Source: Desulfarculaceae bacterium (lineage in GTDB: Bacteria; Desulfobacterota; Desulfarculia; Desulfarculales; Desulfarculaceae). Taken from it: a stretch of DNA of 64,000 nucleotides. Shown here one piece after another: positions 15,580-23,256 of this stretch; position 1 is the first letter of the stretch, and every line of letters begins with the position of its first letter. Location: positions 291,426-355,425 of the forward strand of contig JAIPEN010000003.1 of NCBI GenBank assembly GCA_021737145.1, given 5' to 3'. The notes under the pieces are model-generated. The model ran no database searches, had not been told where the DNA came from, and was given only the letters and a program-made list of their open reading frames with translations. Position numbers and translations under genes: made by a program.

Positions 15580-16637
15580 TCCCCGTCCGGCAGGCCGGGC
15601 TCGTTTTTCATGAACTCGCGCATCACCACCGTGGCATAGGAGCCCTTGGGCAGGCTGAAGCTGAAGCGCAGGCCCTCGGGCGCGGCCTCGATGGCCAGAT
15701 CGTCCAGGCTCAGGCGCGCCGCGCGGCGCGAGCCCATGAGCCGAGCCTTTTTCAGATCAGTCTCGGCCACCTCTTCCTCGGACAGAATCTCGCGCTCATA
15801 GCTGGCCGCCGGTTCGCCCGGCCAGCGCATCTTCTTGCCGAACATGGGGCCGGTGTAGGTGAGCGCCCCTGAATCCAAACGGGGCTGCTCCGTGGCCACG
15901 TCCTCCACGGTGAACATGCCTCCCGTATCGGTCTTTTTGGCCAGGTCGCCGCCGATGAGCCGGGCGAACTCGCCCCGGGCCAGGCGGCGGGTGAGCCAGG
16001 TGTTGTACAGGGACGCCTGCCAGGCGCTGAGCAGCAGTTTGCGCAGCCACTTGTCGCGCGGCCCCCGGCCCAAGAGGGCGGCCCGGCCCTGGGCCGCGTT
16101 GTCGCCTTCGCGGCCGAAGCGCTGGCTGCCGTAGAAGTTGGCCAGGCCCCGCTCGCCCAGGGCGGCGGCCACCGCCCGGGCCGGCTCCAGGGCCTCGGGC
16201 CCCACCTCGCTCACCAGCAGGGTGAAGCGGTTGCCCAGCAAATGGCCGGTCTTGAGCTTGTTGGCGTGCCAGGCCGCCTCCAGCACCTCCAGGCCCAGTT
16301 CGTCGCTCACGCGCTTGCCCGCCTGCTCCGGGGTGAGGCCGCTCAGGGGCAGGGAGAAGTATTGGGTGGCCCGGGCCTGGCGGTCCTTGAGCCCGGCAAA
16401 GCCCACCTCGCCGCGCCCCAGGCCGAAGAGCCCGGCCAGGTCGTCGGCCACCTGGCGGGTGGTCATGCCCTCCCGGGCCAGGCGCAGGAACATATGCGAC
16501 CCCTGGCCCTCGGGCAGGTACAGGGGGATCTCCTCCACCACGAAGTGGTCCGGCCGCGCCTTGAGCACGCCGCCGATGCCGGAAAGCTCCGGGGTGATCA
16601 AGGGCAGCGGGCCTTGCTGGCTGGGCAGGGGGCTCAC
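15576..16637 (-). CDS. truD: tRNA pseudouridine(13) synthase
   Basis: The 353-residue protein belongs to the TruD family, which isomerises U13 of tRNA-Glu. The key motif GLKDRQARATQ contains the catalytic Asp, and NFYGSQRFG is the second TruD hallmark. The start is GTG at 16637, overlapping the photolyase stop (GTGA) with AAAGGA upstream, so it is translationally coupled. A longer upstream frame runs antisense-like through the photolyase and was rejected. It ends in a CTAG shared with trmB. Confidence 0.9.
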   Translation of the reverse strand: MSPLPSQQGPLPLITPELSGIGGVLKARPDHFVVEEIPLYLPEGQGSHMFLRLAREGMTTRQVADDLAGLFGLGRGEVGFAGLKDRQARATQYFSLPLSGLTPEQAGKRVSDELGLEVLEAAWHANKLKTGHLLGNRFTLLVSEVGPEALEPARAVAAALGERGLANFYGSQRFGREGDNAAQGRAALLGRGPRDKWLRKLLLSAWQASLYNTWLTRRLARGEFARLIGGDLAKKTDTGGMFTVEDVATEQPRLDSGALTYTGPMFGKKMRWPGEPAASYEREILSEEEVAETDLKKARLMGSRRAARLSLDDLAIEAAPEGLRFSFSLPKGSYATVVMREFMKNEPGLPDGD

Positions 16638-18106
16638 GATTCGTTTTTTCCTTTGTAGCGGGCCATGTATTGCTTGAGCCTGAGCTTGGCCCGGGCGCTG
16701 CGGCTGGTCATGCAGCGCACCTTGCCGAACACCTGCCGTTGGGGCCAGGGATGATCGAAGCGGCCCAGCACCCAGAAGATGCCGCCGATGCTGTTGGGGT
16801 CGCGGCCGTCCAGGGCGTAGCGGTCGTTGAGCTCCAGCATGGCCTTCAGGGCCTGGCGGGGCGAGGAGCTCCAGGCCAGAATGTTCTTGCCCCAGAGCAT
16901 GCGCAGATAGTTGTGCATCACCCCCTCGCGCAGGAGCTGGCGCTGGGAGGCGTTCCACAGAGTGTCGTGGGTCTCGGCCCGGCGCAGCCATTCGCGGCCG
17001 TACACATAGGCGCGCTCGTCCTCCGCGTGGGCGGCCAGGGTCTCGCGGGCCCAATCGGGCAGGGACTCGTATTGGTCGTAGTCGGGGCGGAAGCGGCAGA
17101 AGTTGTAGCACAGCTCCCGCCAGGTGATGAGCTGGTCCAAAAAGGACTCGGCCCCGGGGCTCATGCCCCACCAGCCCTCGCGCTGGCCCCGCCCTCCCTT
17201 GCCCAGGCGGGCCGGGGACCACTCTTCCTCGTCGGCCACCGCCTGAAAGATCTCATGGGGCGAGATGTGGCCGAAGTGCAGATAGGGGCTCAGGCGGCTG
17301 GTGCCGTGGGGAGCGTCGGGATGGCGGCACTCTTCCTTGTAGTAGACCATGTCCTGGTCCACGAAGCGCCGCAGATGCTCCAGGGCCGGGCCGTGGCCGC
17401 CCTGGGCCGGGGCCGGGGGCACCGAGTGGTCCAGGGGCAGGCGGGCCAAGGCCGCCGGGCTGGCGGCCAGCAGGGCCTTGGTGGCCGCGGGCCATTTTTG
17501 GCTTATCTCGCCGGCCAGCCGCCCCGCGCCGGGCAGGGGCTCGGCCAGGGGGTCGGGGGCCGGGGGCTCGGCCAGATGCACCGGCAAGAGGCGTTGCAGC
17601 AGGCGGCGGAAGGACTGGGCCGTGGCGTGGTCGCCACCGGCGGCGCACATGGGCAGCAGGCCGCAGGAGTCCACCGCCTCCAGGCGCACCGGGACCTTGT
17701 CACCGGCCGCGGCCAGCATGCGGGGCAGGAAAAAAGCGGGGAAATCATCGGTGACCACCAGGCAGGCCTGCCCGGCCACCGCCTTGAGCAGCCCCCTGCC
17801 CTGGCCCTTGGACCGCTCCAGGTAAGGGTGGTAGCGCACCCCCTTGGCCGCGAAGGCCTTCTGGTTCAGGGCCATGCCTTGCAGGACAAAGGCGTGCAGC
17901 CGGTCGCTGGCATGGGGGTAGTCGCAACGCAGGGCCTCCAGCACCACCAGAGGCTTGTTCAGGCGCCGGGATTCCGAGGCCGCGCGCTCCAGGGCGTAGT
18001 TGTGATTGGCCCGGCGGGCGGCGATCATCCAATAGAGAACATAGTCGCCTGCGGGGTTGATCGGGCGGTCGTTGACCGCACGGATGCGGATGCTGGGTAC
18101 AGGCAC
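16634..18106 (-). CDS. phr: Class II deoxyribodipyrimidine photolyase
   Basis: The 490-residue protein has class II photolyase features. N-terminal NPAGDYVLYWMIAARRANHN is the antenna/Rossmann domain. The FAD-binding C-terminal half contains LWNASQRQLLREGVMHNYLR, MLWGKNILAW and LNDRYALDGRDPN, then GKVRCMTS. It repairs cyclobutane pyrimidine dimers using light. I chose GTG at 18106 because GGAGG lies 5 bases upstream. The earlier in-frame TTG lies within the binding site. It is coupled to truD and divergent from a RudS-like desulfidase, which also relates to near-UV biology. Confidence 0.92.
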   Translation of the reverse strand: MPVPSIRIRAVNDRPINPAGDYVLYWMIAARRANHNYALERAASESRRLNKPLVVLEALRCDYPHASDRLHAFVLQGMALNQKAFAAKGVRYHPYLERSKGQGRGLLKAVAGQACLVVTDDFPAFFLPRMLAAAGDKVPVRLEAVDSCGLLPMCAAGGDHATAQSFRRLLQRLLPVHLAEPPAPDPLAEPLPGAGRLAGEISQKWPAATKALLAASPAALARLPLDHSVPPAPAQGGHGPALEHLRRFVDQDMVYYKEECRHPDAPHGTSRLSPYLHFGHISPHEIFQAVADEEEWSPARLGKGGRGQREGWWGMSPGAESFLDQLITWRELCYNFCRFRPDYDQYESLPDWARETLAAHAEDERAYVYGREWLRRAETHDTLWNASQRQLLREGVMHNYLRMLWGKNILAWSSSPRQALKAMLELNDRYALDGRDPNSIGGIFWVLGRFDHPWPQRQVFGKVRCMTSRSARAKLRLKQYMARYKGKNES

Positions 18107-18161
18107 GGCTTCCTCCAATGCCCCTCAGCTTAGGACAGGCGGGCGGCCCGGGGCAAGGGCA

Positions 18162-18191
18162 TTGACACCGCCGTGCAGCTCCCGGAACAAT
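18162..18191 (+). promoter_or_regulatory. Candidate promoter of the RudS-like gene
   Basis: A perfect TTGACA (18162-18167) is followed after 18 bp by AACAAT (18186-18191). Transcription would start only about 13 bases before the ATG at 18211, leaving a very short leader with GGAGG. Confidence 0.5.
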
Positions 18192-18210
18192 GTCCTAATG
18201 GGAGGTGGTT

Positions 18211-19179
18211 ATGGGGGATTCCGTTCGTCCGCGAGTGGTGGTCAGCCGGTGCCTGGGCTTTGCGCCCTGCCGCTGGAACGGCCAGACGGTGCACGAGCCT
18301 TTGGTGGACAAGCTGACCCCTTTCGTGACCTGGCAACCGGTGTGCCCGGAGATGGAGATCGGCCTGGGGGTGCCGCGCGATCCGGTGCGGGTGGTGGAGC
18401 AAAAGGGCCAGGCGCGTCTGGTGCAGCCGGCCACGGGCCGCGACTGCACCGCCGAGATGCTGGCCTTCTCCCAGGGCTTTCTGGAGGACCTGCCGCCCCT
18501 GGACGGCTTCCTGCTCAAGAGCCGCTCGCCCTCCTGCGGCCCCCGCGACGTGAAAATATACTCCAGTCCCAAGCCGGGGGCCAGCTCCCGCCGGGGGCCG
18601 GGCTTTTTCGGCGGGGCGGTGCTGGAGCGCTTTCCGGGCCTGGCCGTGGAGCACGAGGGACGGTTGAACAACTTCCTGCTGCGCGAGGCCTGGCTGACCC
18701 GTTTGTTCACCCTGGCCGAGTTCCGCCAAGCAGCCGCCCAGGGACGCATGGGCCCCCTGGTGGCCTTTCACAGCCGCCATAAGCTCTTGCTCATGGCCTA
18801 CAACCAGCGCCGCCTGCGCCTGATGGGCCCCCTGGTGGCCAACCAGGACAAGCGCCCGGCCCAAGAAGTGCTGGCCGCCTATGGCCGTGAGCTGGGCCTG
18901 GCTTTGGCCCGCGCCCCCTCGGCCGGGGCGGTGGTCAACGTGCTCATGCACGCGGAAGGCTATTTCAAGAAGCAGCTCAACGCCGGCGAGAAGAAGCTGT
19001 TCAGCCAGAGCCTGGAGCAGTACCGGGCCAAGAAGCTGCCCCTGTCCGCCCTGCTCACCTTGCTGCGTTCCTGGATCGCCCGGTTCGGGCAAGAGTATTT
19101 GGCCGGGCAGAGCTTTTTCGCGCCCTATCCCCCCGAGTTGAGCGAGATAAGCGACTCGGGCAAGGGGCGCGACCTTTAG
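18211..19179 (+). CDS. TudS (DUF523)-DUF1722 fusion, RudS-like tRNA 4-thiouridine desulfidase
   Basis: The 322-residue protein joins an N-terminal DUF523/TudS domain (about 1-150) to a C-terminal DUF1722 domain (about 185-310). Cys residues in VSRCLG, FAPCRW, QPVCPE and SPSCGP supply the ligands for the TudS [4Fe-4S] cluster. TudS removes sulfur from thiouracil, and TudS-DUF1722 fusions (RudS) were reported to convert tRNA 4-thiouridine back to uridine. The ATG follows GGAGG with 5-base spacing. Divergence from a photolyase gene matches the E. coli ybgA-phr arrangement. Domain assignment is strong, the exact substrate is inferred. Confidence 0.82.
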   Translation: MGDSVRPRVVVSRCLGFAPCRWNGQTVHEPLVDKLTPFVTWQPVCPEMEIGLGVPRDPVRVVEQKGQARLVQPATGRDCTAEMLAFSQGFLEDLPPLDGFLLKSRSPSCGPRDVKIYSSPKPGASSRRGPGFFGGAVLERFPGLAVEHEGRLNNFLLREAWLTRLFTLAEFRQAAAQGRMGPLVAFHSRHKLLLMAYNQRRLRLMGPLVANQDKRPAQEVLAAYGRELGLALARAPSAGAVVNVLMHAEGYFKKQLNAGEKKLFSQSLEQYRAKKLPLSALLTLLRSWIARFGQEYLAGQSFFAPYPPELSEISDSGKGRDL

Positions 19180-19182
19180 GGG

Positions 19183-19977
19183 CTAGTCACCCAGCCACCT
19201 GAGCTCGATGTCCCGGATTTCCTCCTGGCTGATGAGCGCCACCCCCTTCTTCAGGATATCCATGAGCATGCGGTTGCCCTTGGCCACGGCCAGGCTCATG
19301 CGGCCGCTGTCCACCGGCGCTTTGGTGTGGCGCACCATGCCCTGCAGATTGCGCTTGCGCAGGAAGTAGGCCGCCACCAATTGATCCATGACCATGGCCT
19401 CCACCTCGCCCCTGGCCAGGGCGTCCACCACGGCGGGGTAGTCGCGATAAAGCCGGGGTTTCAGGCCGTGCTGCTCGGCCAGCACCTGGCCCGAGTCGCC
19501 CTTGACCACTCCGACCGTGAGGTACTCGAGCCCGGCCCAACCTTGGGGCACGGGCTGGCCGGGGCCCACCCAGATGTAGGTGTTGATGATGTAGTAGGCC
19601 TTGGTGAAATCGAAGTGCTTGGCGCGCGAGGGCAGATAGAAGATGCCGGCCAGGGAATCGAAGCGGCCGGACTTCAGCCCCTGCAACTGGCCGTTGAAAT
19701 CGGCGCACTCGAAGCTGACCGGCACGTAGACCTTTTGGGACAGCAGCCGCCAGAAGTCGATGGAAATGCCTTGCACCTTGCCCTGCTCGTCCACGAACCC
19801 GAAGGGCGGGTAGTCCTTGAACACGCCGACTTTTATGGGAGCGTGCTTTTTGACCCACTGGCGCTGGGCCGGGCTGAGGGGATCGCCACCGGCCAGGGCG
19901 GGCAGGGTCCAGGCCAGGAGCAGGATCAAAGCCACTAGGCCCAGGGCATGGGAGCGGAGGCTTTTTAATCCGCGCAT
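19183..19977 (-). CDS. Orphan family-3 periplasmic solute-binding protein
   Basis: The 264-residue precursor has a signal peptide ending near PALA and an SBP_bac_3 fold. LSPAQRQWVKKHAPIKVGVF and PPFGFVDEQGKVQGISIDFW are the typical sensor-type opening seen in BvgS/EvgS or cyclase-linked domains. No permease or ATPase is adjacent. AGGAGAAACCC precedes the ATG. It follows the tmcA terminator and has its own promoter, so it is an independent unit. It is paralogous in layout to the binding protein at 9249-10046. The ligand is unknown. Confidence 0.8.
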   Translation of the reverse strand: MRGLKSLRSHALGLVALILLLAWTLPALAGGDPLSPAQRQWVKKHAPIKVGVFKDYPPFGFVDEQGKVQGISIDFWRLLSQKVYVPVSFECADFNGQLQGLKSGRFDSLAGIFYLPSRAKHFDFTKAYYIINTYIWVGPGQPVPQGWAGLEYLTVGVVKGDSGQVLAEQHGLKPRLYRDYPAVVDALARGEVEAMVMDQLVAAYFLRKRNLQGMVRHTKAPVDSGRMSLAVAKGNRMLMDILKKGVALISQEEIRDIELRWLGD

Positions 19978-20018
19978 GGGTTTCTCCTGTCGCTACGAAT
20001 ATTCAGGTCATTGGCGGT

Positions 20019-20047
20019 AATGTAGCATTCTGGCCGCTTCTTGCCAA
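20019..20047 (-). promoter_or_regulatory. Promoter of the orphan binding-protein gene
   Basis: TTGGCA (20042-20047) and TACATT (20019-20024) are separated by exactly 17 bp. The -35 box overlaps the end of the upstream terminator's T-run. Confidence 0.6.
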
Positions 20048-20079
20048 AAAAATCGCCCCGCCTGGAGGCCAGGCAGGGC
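20046..20079 (-). terminator. Intrinsic terminator of the tmcC-tmcB-tmcA operon
   Basis: An 11-bp stem (20055-20065 with 20069-20079, one G-U pair) with a 3-base loop is followed on the minus strand by GA and seven T. It lies 26 bp after the tmcA stop. Confidence 0.9.
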
Positions 20080-20105
20080 GCTTGCTTGCCGGTTTCGGCC
20101 TAGAG

Positions 20106-20510
20106 CTACTTCTTGGCGGCCAGCTTTCCGGGGCGCACATGGCAGCCGCCGCACATGATGGGCCCGGTCTTGGGAGCCCCCAGCTCCATGAGGTTGAGGT
20201 GGCAGCTCTTGCACTGCTGGTGAAAGGCCAGGGTGAGGGGAGTGGGGTTCTTGGCCGTGGCCGAGGGCTGGTGGCAGTCGGCGCACTTGCCCCCGTCGCC
20301 TCCGGTGTTGTTGAAGTACTCGTCGTACTCGTGATGACAGGTGGTGCACTCGTATAGCTCGGAGTGCCGGGCATGGCTGAACGCCACCGGAGGACGGCCG
20401 GCCAGGCCCTGTTCGGCGCTGGAGAGCTGCATGGTGTCGTCCTGGCCCATAACCGGCCAGGCCACGGCCAGGGCCAAAATCAAGGCGCAGGGAATCAACA
20501 GATACTTCAT
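20106..20510 (-). CDS. tmcA: Tetrahaem cytochrome c3, TmcA-like
   Basis: The 134-residue precursor has a signal peptide ending near WPVMG and four CxxCH haem motifs (CTTCH, CADCH, CKSCH, CGGCH), with extra His residues (FSHARH, FHQQ) placed as distal ligands. This matches tetrahaem cytochrome c3. With the HdrD-like and NarI-like genes it forms the periplasmic end of a Tmc-type complex that passes electrons from hydrogenase or formate dehydrogenase across the membrane. It is the last gene of the operon. A TpI-c3 identity cannot be excluded from sequence alone. Confidence 0.85.
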   Translation of the reverse strand: MKYLLIPCALILALAVAWPVMGQDDTMQLSSAEQGLAGRPPVAFSHARHSELYECTTCHHEYDEYFNNTGGDGGKCADCHQPSATAKNPTPLTLAFHQQCKSCHLNLMELGAPKTGPIMCGGCHVRPGKLAAKK

Positions 20511-20558
20511 GGGACCACTCCTGGGGTCGCGCTCGCTGGTTGGGCGGACCGGGGGGGC

Positions 20559-22025
20559 CTAGCGGCCCTCCACCTCGCTGCCTTCCTGGTTGGCCTCCTC
20601 GGAGACCTCTTCCATGGCCTCTTCCTGGGCCTCCAGGGCTTCTTCCTCATCCTCCTCGGGCGGGATCATGTCCGGGGGAATTTCCATCAGCTCGGTAATA
20701 ATTTCCTTGAAAGACACTACCTTCACTCCCAGCTCGTATTCCTTGTTCAGGTCGTTGATCTGGTCGAAGCAGTTGTGGCAGGGCACGATTATGTACTCGG
20801 CCTTGGTGTCTTTGATCTGGTCGGCCTTGACCTTGCCCGAGATCATGCGGCGCTTTTTATAGGACGGGCCCATGGGGATGTAGCCCCCGCCGCCGCCGCA
20901 GCAGTGGTTGTGCTCCTTGTTGGGGCTCATGTCCACGAAGTCCTCGCACAACAGGTTCACCAGCTCGCGGCCCACGTCCCAGAGGCCGCCGTTGCGGCTG
21001 ACGTTGCAGGGGTCCTGATAGGTGACCTTGTGCTTGAACTTGTGCTTGAGCTTGATCTTGCCGTCCCGGATGATGTCGCGGAACAGCTCCACCGAGTGGA
21101 TGATGGGCACCGGCGGCCTGCCGCCGGGTATGCCCACGAAGTAGGGGCCCTCGAACTTGGCCGAGCGGAAAGCGTGGCCGCACTCGGTGATGACAATGGC
21201 CCCCACCCCCAGCTCCAGGGCCTTGTCGTACATGTTCTTCACCGGGATGGTGGCCACCGCCTTGTTGCCGGCGAACATGGCCAGGTTGGTGGCGTCCCAG
21301 CCGGTGGAGGGCACGGTCCAGTTCAGCCGGGCCAGATGGAAGATCTCCGCGGCCATGCCCAGGTCCTGGGGGTAGTACATGGGCTCGCGGGGGTTGACCG
21401 TGTACATGTAGTCGGCCCCCTGCTTGTCCACCGGAATCTCCAGGCCGTGCACCTCCTCGCCGTACTCCTCGGCCATCCAGTCGCAGGTCTCCACCCAGTC
21501 CTCGGTGGCCATCTCCATCTGGTTGCCGGTGCGCAGGATGTTGTCCGTGGTGCGGGCCAGGCCGTCGGGCACGATGCCGTGGGAGTAGCACACCGCCCGG
21601 GCCACCGCGATCATGGAGGCGATGTCGATGCCAAAGGGACAGTACATGGAGCAGCGCTTGCAGGTGGTGCACTGGCCCCAGATGATGTCCTCCAGGCTTT
21701 CCAAAAACTCGCGGCTCACCTCTCCCTTGGCCCGGTAGAGCTTGCCGATGCTGTTGATGGCCTTGTAGGCTGGGCTGAGCTTGGGGTCCTTGTCGTGGGC
21801 CAGATAAAAAAAGCAGCTCTCGGCGCAGAGCCCGCAGCGGGAGCAGATGCTCAACCACATGCGCATGCGGGCGCTGTCGTTGGCCTCCAGGATGTTCTTG
21901 ATCTTGGCCACATCCACCGGCTTGGGAGCCTCGGGGGCCGGGGTCTCCTGGGTCTCCGCGGTCTCGGCCGGAGGCGCGGCCGCGGGCTGTTCCGGGCTGG
22001 CGGTGTCTTGGCTTGCTTGGCTCAT
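20559..22025 (-). CDS. tmcB: HdrD-like iron-sulfur protein, TmcB-like
   Basis: The 488-residue cytoplasmic protein has a Pro/Ala-rich N-terminal tail (about 1-40), two [4Fe-4S] motifs (SICSRCGLCAESC and GQCTTCKRCSMYC) and two CCG domains, the last containing HNHCCGGGGG and VPCHNC. This is the HdrD arrangement used in TmcB and related membrane oxidoreductases. The last 40 residues are highly acidic. GGGAGC precedes the ATG. It lies 45 bp after tmcC and 48 bp before tmcA. It probably transfers electrons between the cytochrome b and a cytoplasmic thiol or other acceptor. Confidence 0.87.
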   Translation of the reverse strand: MSQASQDTASPEQPAAAPPAETAETQETPAPEAPKPVDVAKIKNILEANDSARMRMWLSICSRCGLCAESCFFYLAHDKDPKLSPAYKAINSIGKLYRAKGEVSREFLESLEDIIWGQCTTCKRCSMYCPFGIDIASMIAVARAVCYSHGIVPDGLARTTDNILRTGNQMEMATEDWVETCDWMAEEYGEEVHGLEIPVDKQGADYMYTVNPREPMYYPQDLGMAAEIFHLARLNWTVPSTGWDATNLAMFAGNKAVATIPVKNMYDKALELGVGAIVITECGHAFRSAKFEGPYFVGIPGGRPPVPIIHSVELFRDIIRDGKIKLKHKFKHKVTYQDPCNVSRNGGLWDVGRELVNLLCEDFVDMSPNKEHNHCCGGGGGYIPMGPSYKKRRMISGKVKADQIKDTKAEYIIVPCHNCFDQINDLNKEYELGVKVVSFKEIITELMEIPPDMIPPEEDEEEALEAQEEAMEEVSEEANQEGSEVEGR

Positions 22026-22070
22026 TAATAAGCTCCCGTGGCTAAGGTGTGGGGGCCCCCGGTTTCGGGG

Positions 22071-22736
22071 CTACCAGACCCGGGCTCCCCGCCGGGCGCC
22101 GAACTCGTAGCCGATGGTGGAGCGGGTGACAAAGTAGAGCACCATGTGGCCCAGCTTGGAAAAGGGGATGACCACCAGCAGCACCTCGCCCAGGAAGATG
22201 TGCAGGTTGAGCATCAGGCCGTAGGGGCCGATCTGGTTGAAGGCCAGCCAGCCGGTGGCAAAGGGACTCAGGGCCAGCAGGATGAGGAAGTAGTCCCAGG
22301 GGCTGGTGAGGATGCGCACCTCGGGCCGGGCCAAACGGCGGACAAGGAAGAAGATCACGCAGGCGATGACCAAAAGGCTCAGCCAGTCGGCCAGCCCGGC
22401 GGGCAGGCTGGGCAGGCTCCAGCCCCAGGCCTCCTCGAACAGGATGTTGTGCGCCCCCAAAAACAGGGGCACCCCGATCCACAGGAGGTGAAACACCCAC
22501 ACCACCCCGGTGAATACCGGCTGGTTGCGGCTGGACACGCTGAGCCAGGGGAAAATCCAGTGGATGATGGAGCGCCAGGCCCAGACGGGCTCCTGGAAAT
22601 CGTGCCAGGACTTGTCCCGCTCCCGGCTGAGCCCCAGAAGCCAGGCCACCCTTATGATCAGGCCGCCCACAAAGATTATCACCGCTATCCAAAGCGCCGG
22701 ACCGGTCAGAAACTCGTAGAGCTTATCCATCGCCAT
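22071..22736 (-). CDS. tmcC: NarI-like membrane cytochrome b, TmcC-like
   Basis: The 221-residue protein has five or six hydrophobic segments and His residues suitable for haem b ligation (IIHWIFP, WVFHLLW, NLHIFLG, KLGHMVLYF), matching the NarI/DsrM/TmcC family. It is the membrane anchor linking the periplasmic c3 and the cytoplasmic iron-sulfur protein. GGAGG lies 13 bases before the ATG, a slightly long gap. It is first in the operon, giving the order C-B-A. Confidence 0.82.
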   Translation of the reverse strand: MAMDKLYEFLTGPALWIAVIIFVGGLIIRVAWLLGLSRERDKSWHDFQEPVWAWRSIIHWIFPWLSVSSRNQPVFTGVVWVFHLLWIGVPLFLGAHNILFEEAWGWSLPSLPAGLADWLSLLVIACVIFFLVRRLARPEVRILTSPWDYFLILLALSPFATGWLAFNQIGPYGLMLNLHIFLGEVLLVVIPFSKLGHMVLYFVTRSTIGYEFGARRGARVW

Positions 22737-23256
22737 GGCGCAAAATTTACCTCCAGAGACCTGATAACTCCGGTATTTACTTTAACCTGCACCCGCCTGA
22801 ATCCAAGGCATAACTCAGGGAATCCGGGAGGATTTATTGTCCCAATGGTATGGGGGCCACCCTTGGCAAGTCAAGCATAACTTATTCTCAATCAAGAAAA
22901 TTTCCCGATTTAACCCTACCGATACTCCCTTTTTTTGAACAGCTTTATAGCCACAATAAAATCAGGTTTTTTATACCTTACTAAATATGTGTAATTACGA
23001 ATTTTTAAAGTTTTATTAAATCAATACCTCCGCACTTAGCGTATAATTTTTTCAGAGACTTCTCGGCGCGCCCTCAATCCGGCCAAGTAGGATTTTCCCG
23101 GCCCGGCCAGTACGCGGCCGCCCAGCCACCCGATATCAGTGAATATTATTCATTCACACTCCCGCCACATTGACAGGCAAGGCGAGGCCGCTTATCATTC
23201 CTAAAATAGACATGTTGCATACCCATCACCCTGCCCCGGGATGGAGCCTCATCGTA
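22737..23256. promoter_or_regulatory. Large AT-rich divergent intergenic region
   Basis: The 520-bp region separates tmcC (minus) from the diguanylate cyclase gene (plus). A strongly AT-rich core spans about 22880-23055, probably a regulatory or curvature element. It holds a candidate tmc promoter and a perfect TATAAT (23042-23047) on the plus strand without a good -35. In-frame TTG and ATG codons from 23170 onward lack ribosome sites. No gene is convincing. Confidence 0.45.
22845..22874 (-). promoter_or_regulatory. Candidate promoter of the tmcC-tmcB-tmcA operon
   Basis: TTGACT (22869-22874) and TACCAT (22845-22850) are separated by 18 bp on the minus strand, giving a leader of about 100 bases before tmcC. 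Confidence 0.42.

Noticed and set aside
16638..17222. N-terminal extension of truD
   Set aside because: It runs through the photolyase coding region in another frame. The GTG with ribosome site at 16637 gives a normal-length TruD.
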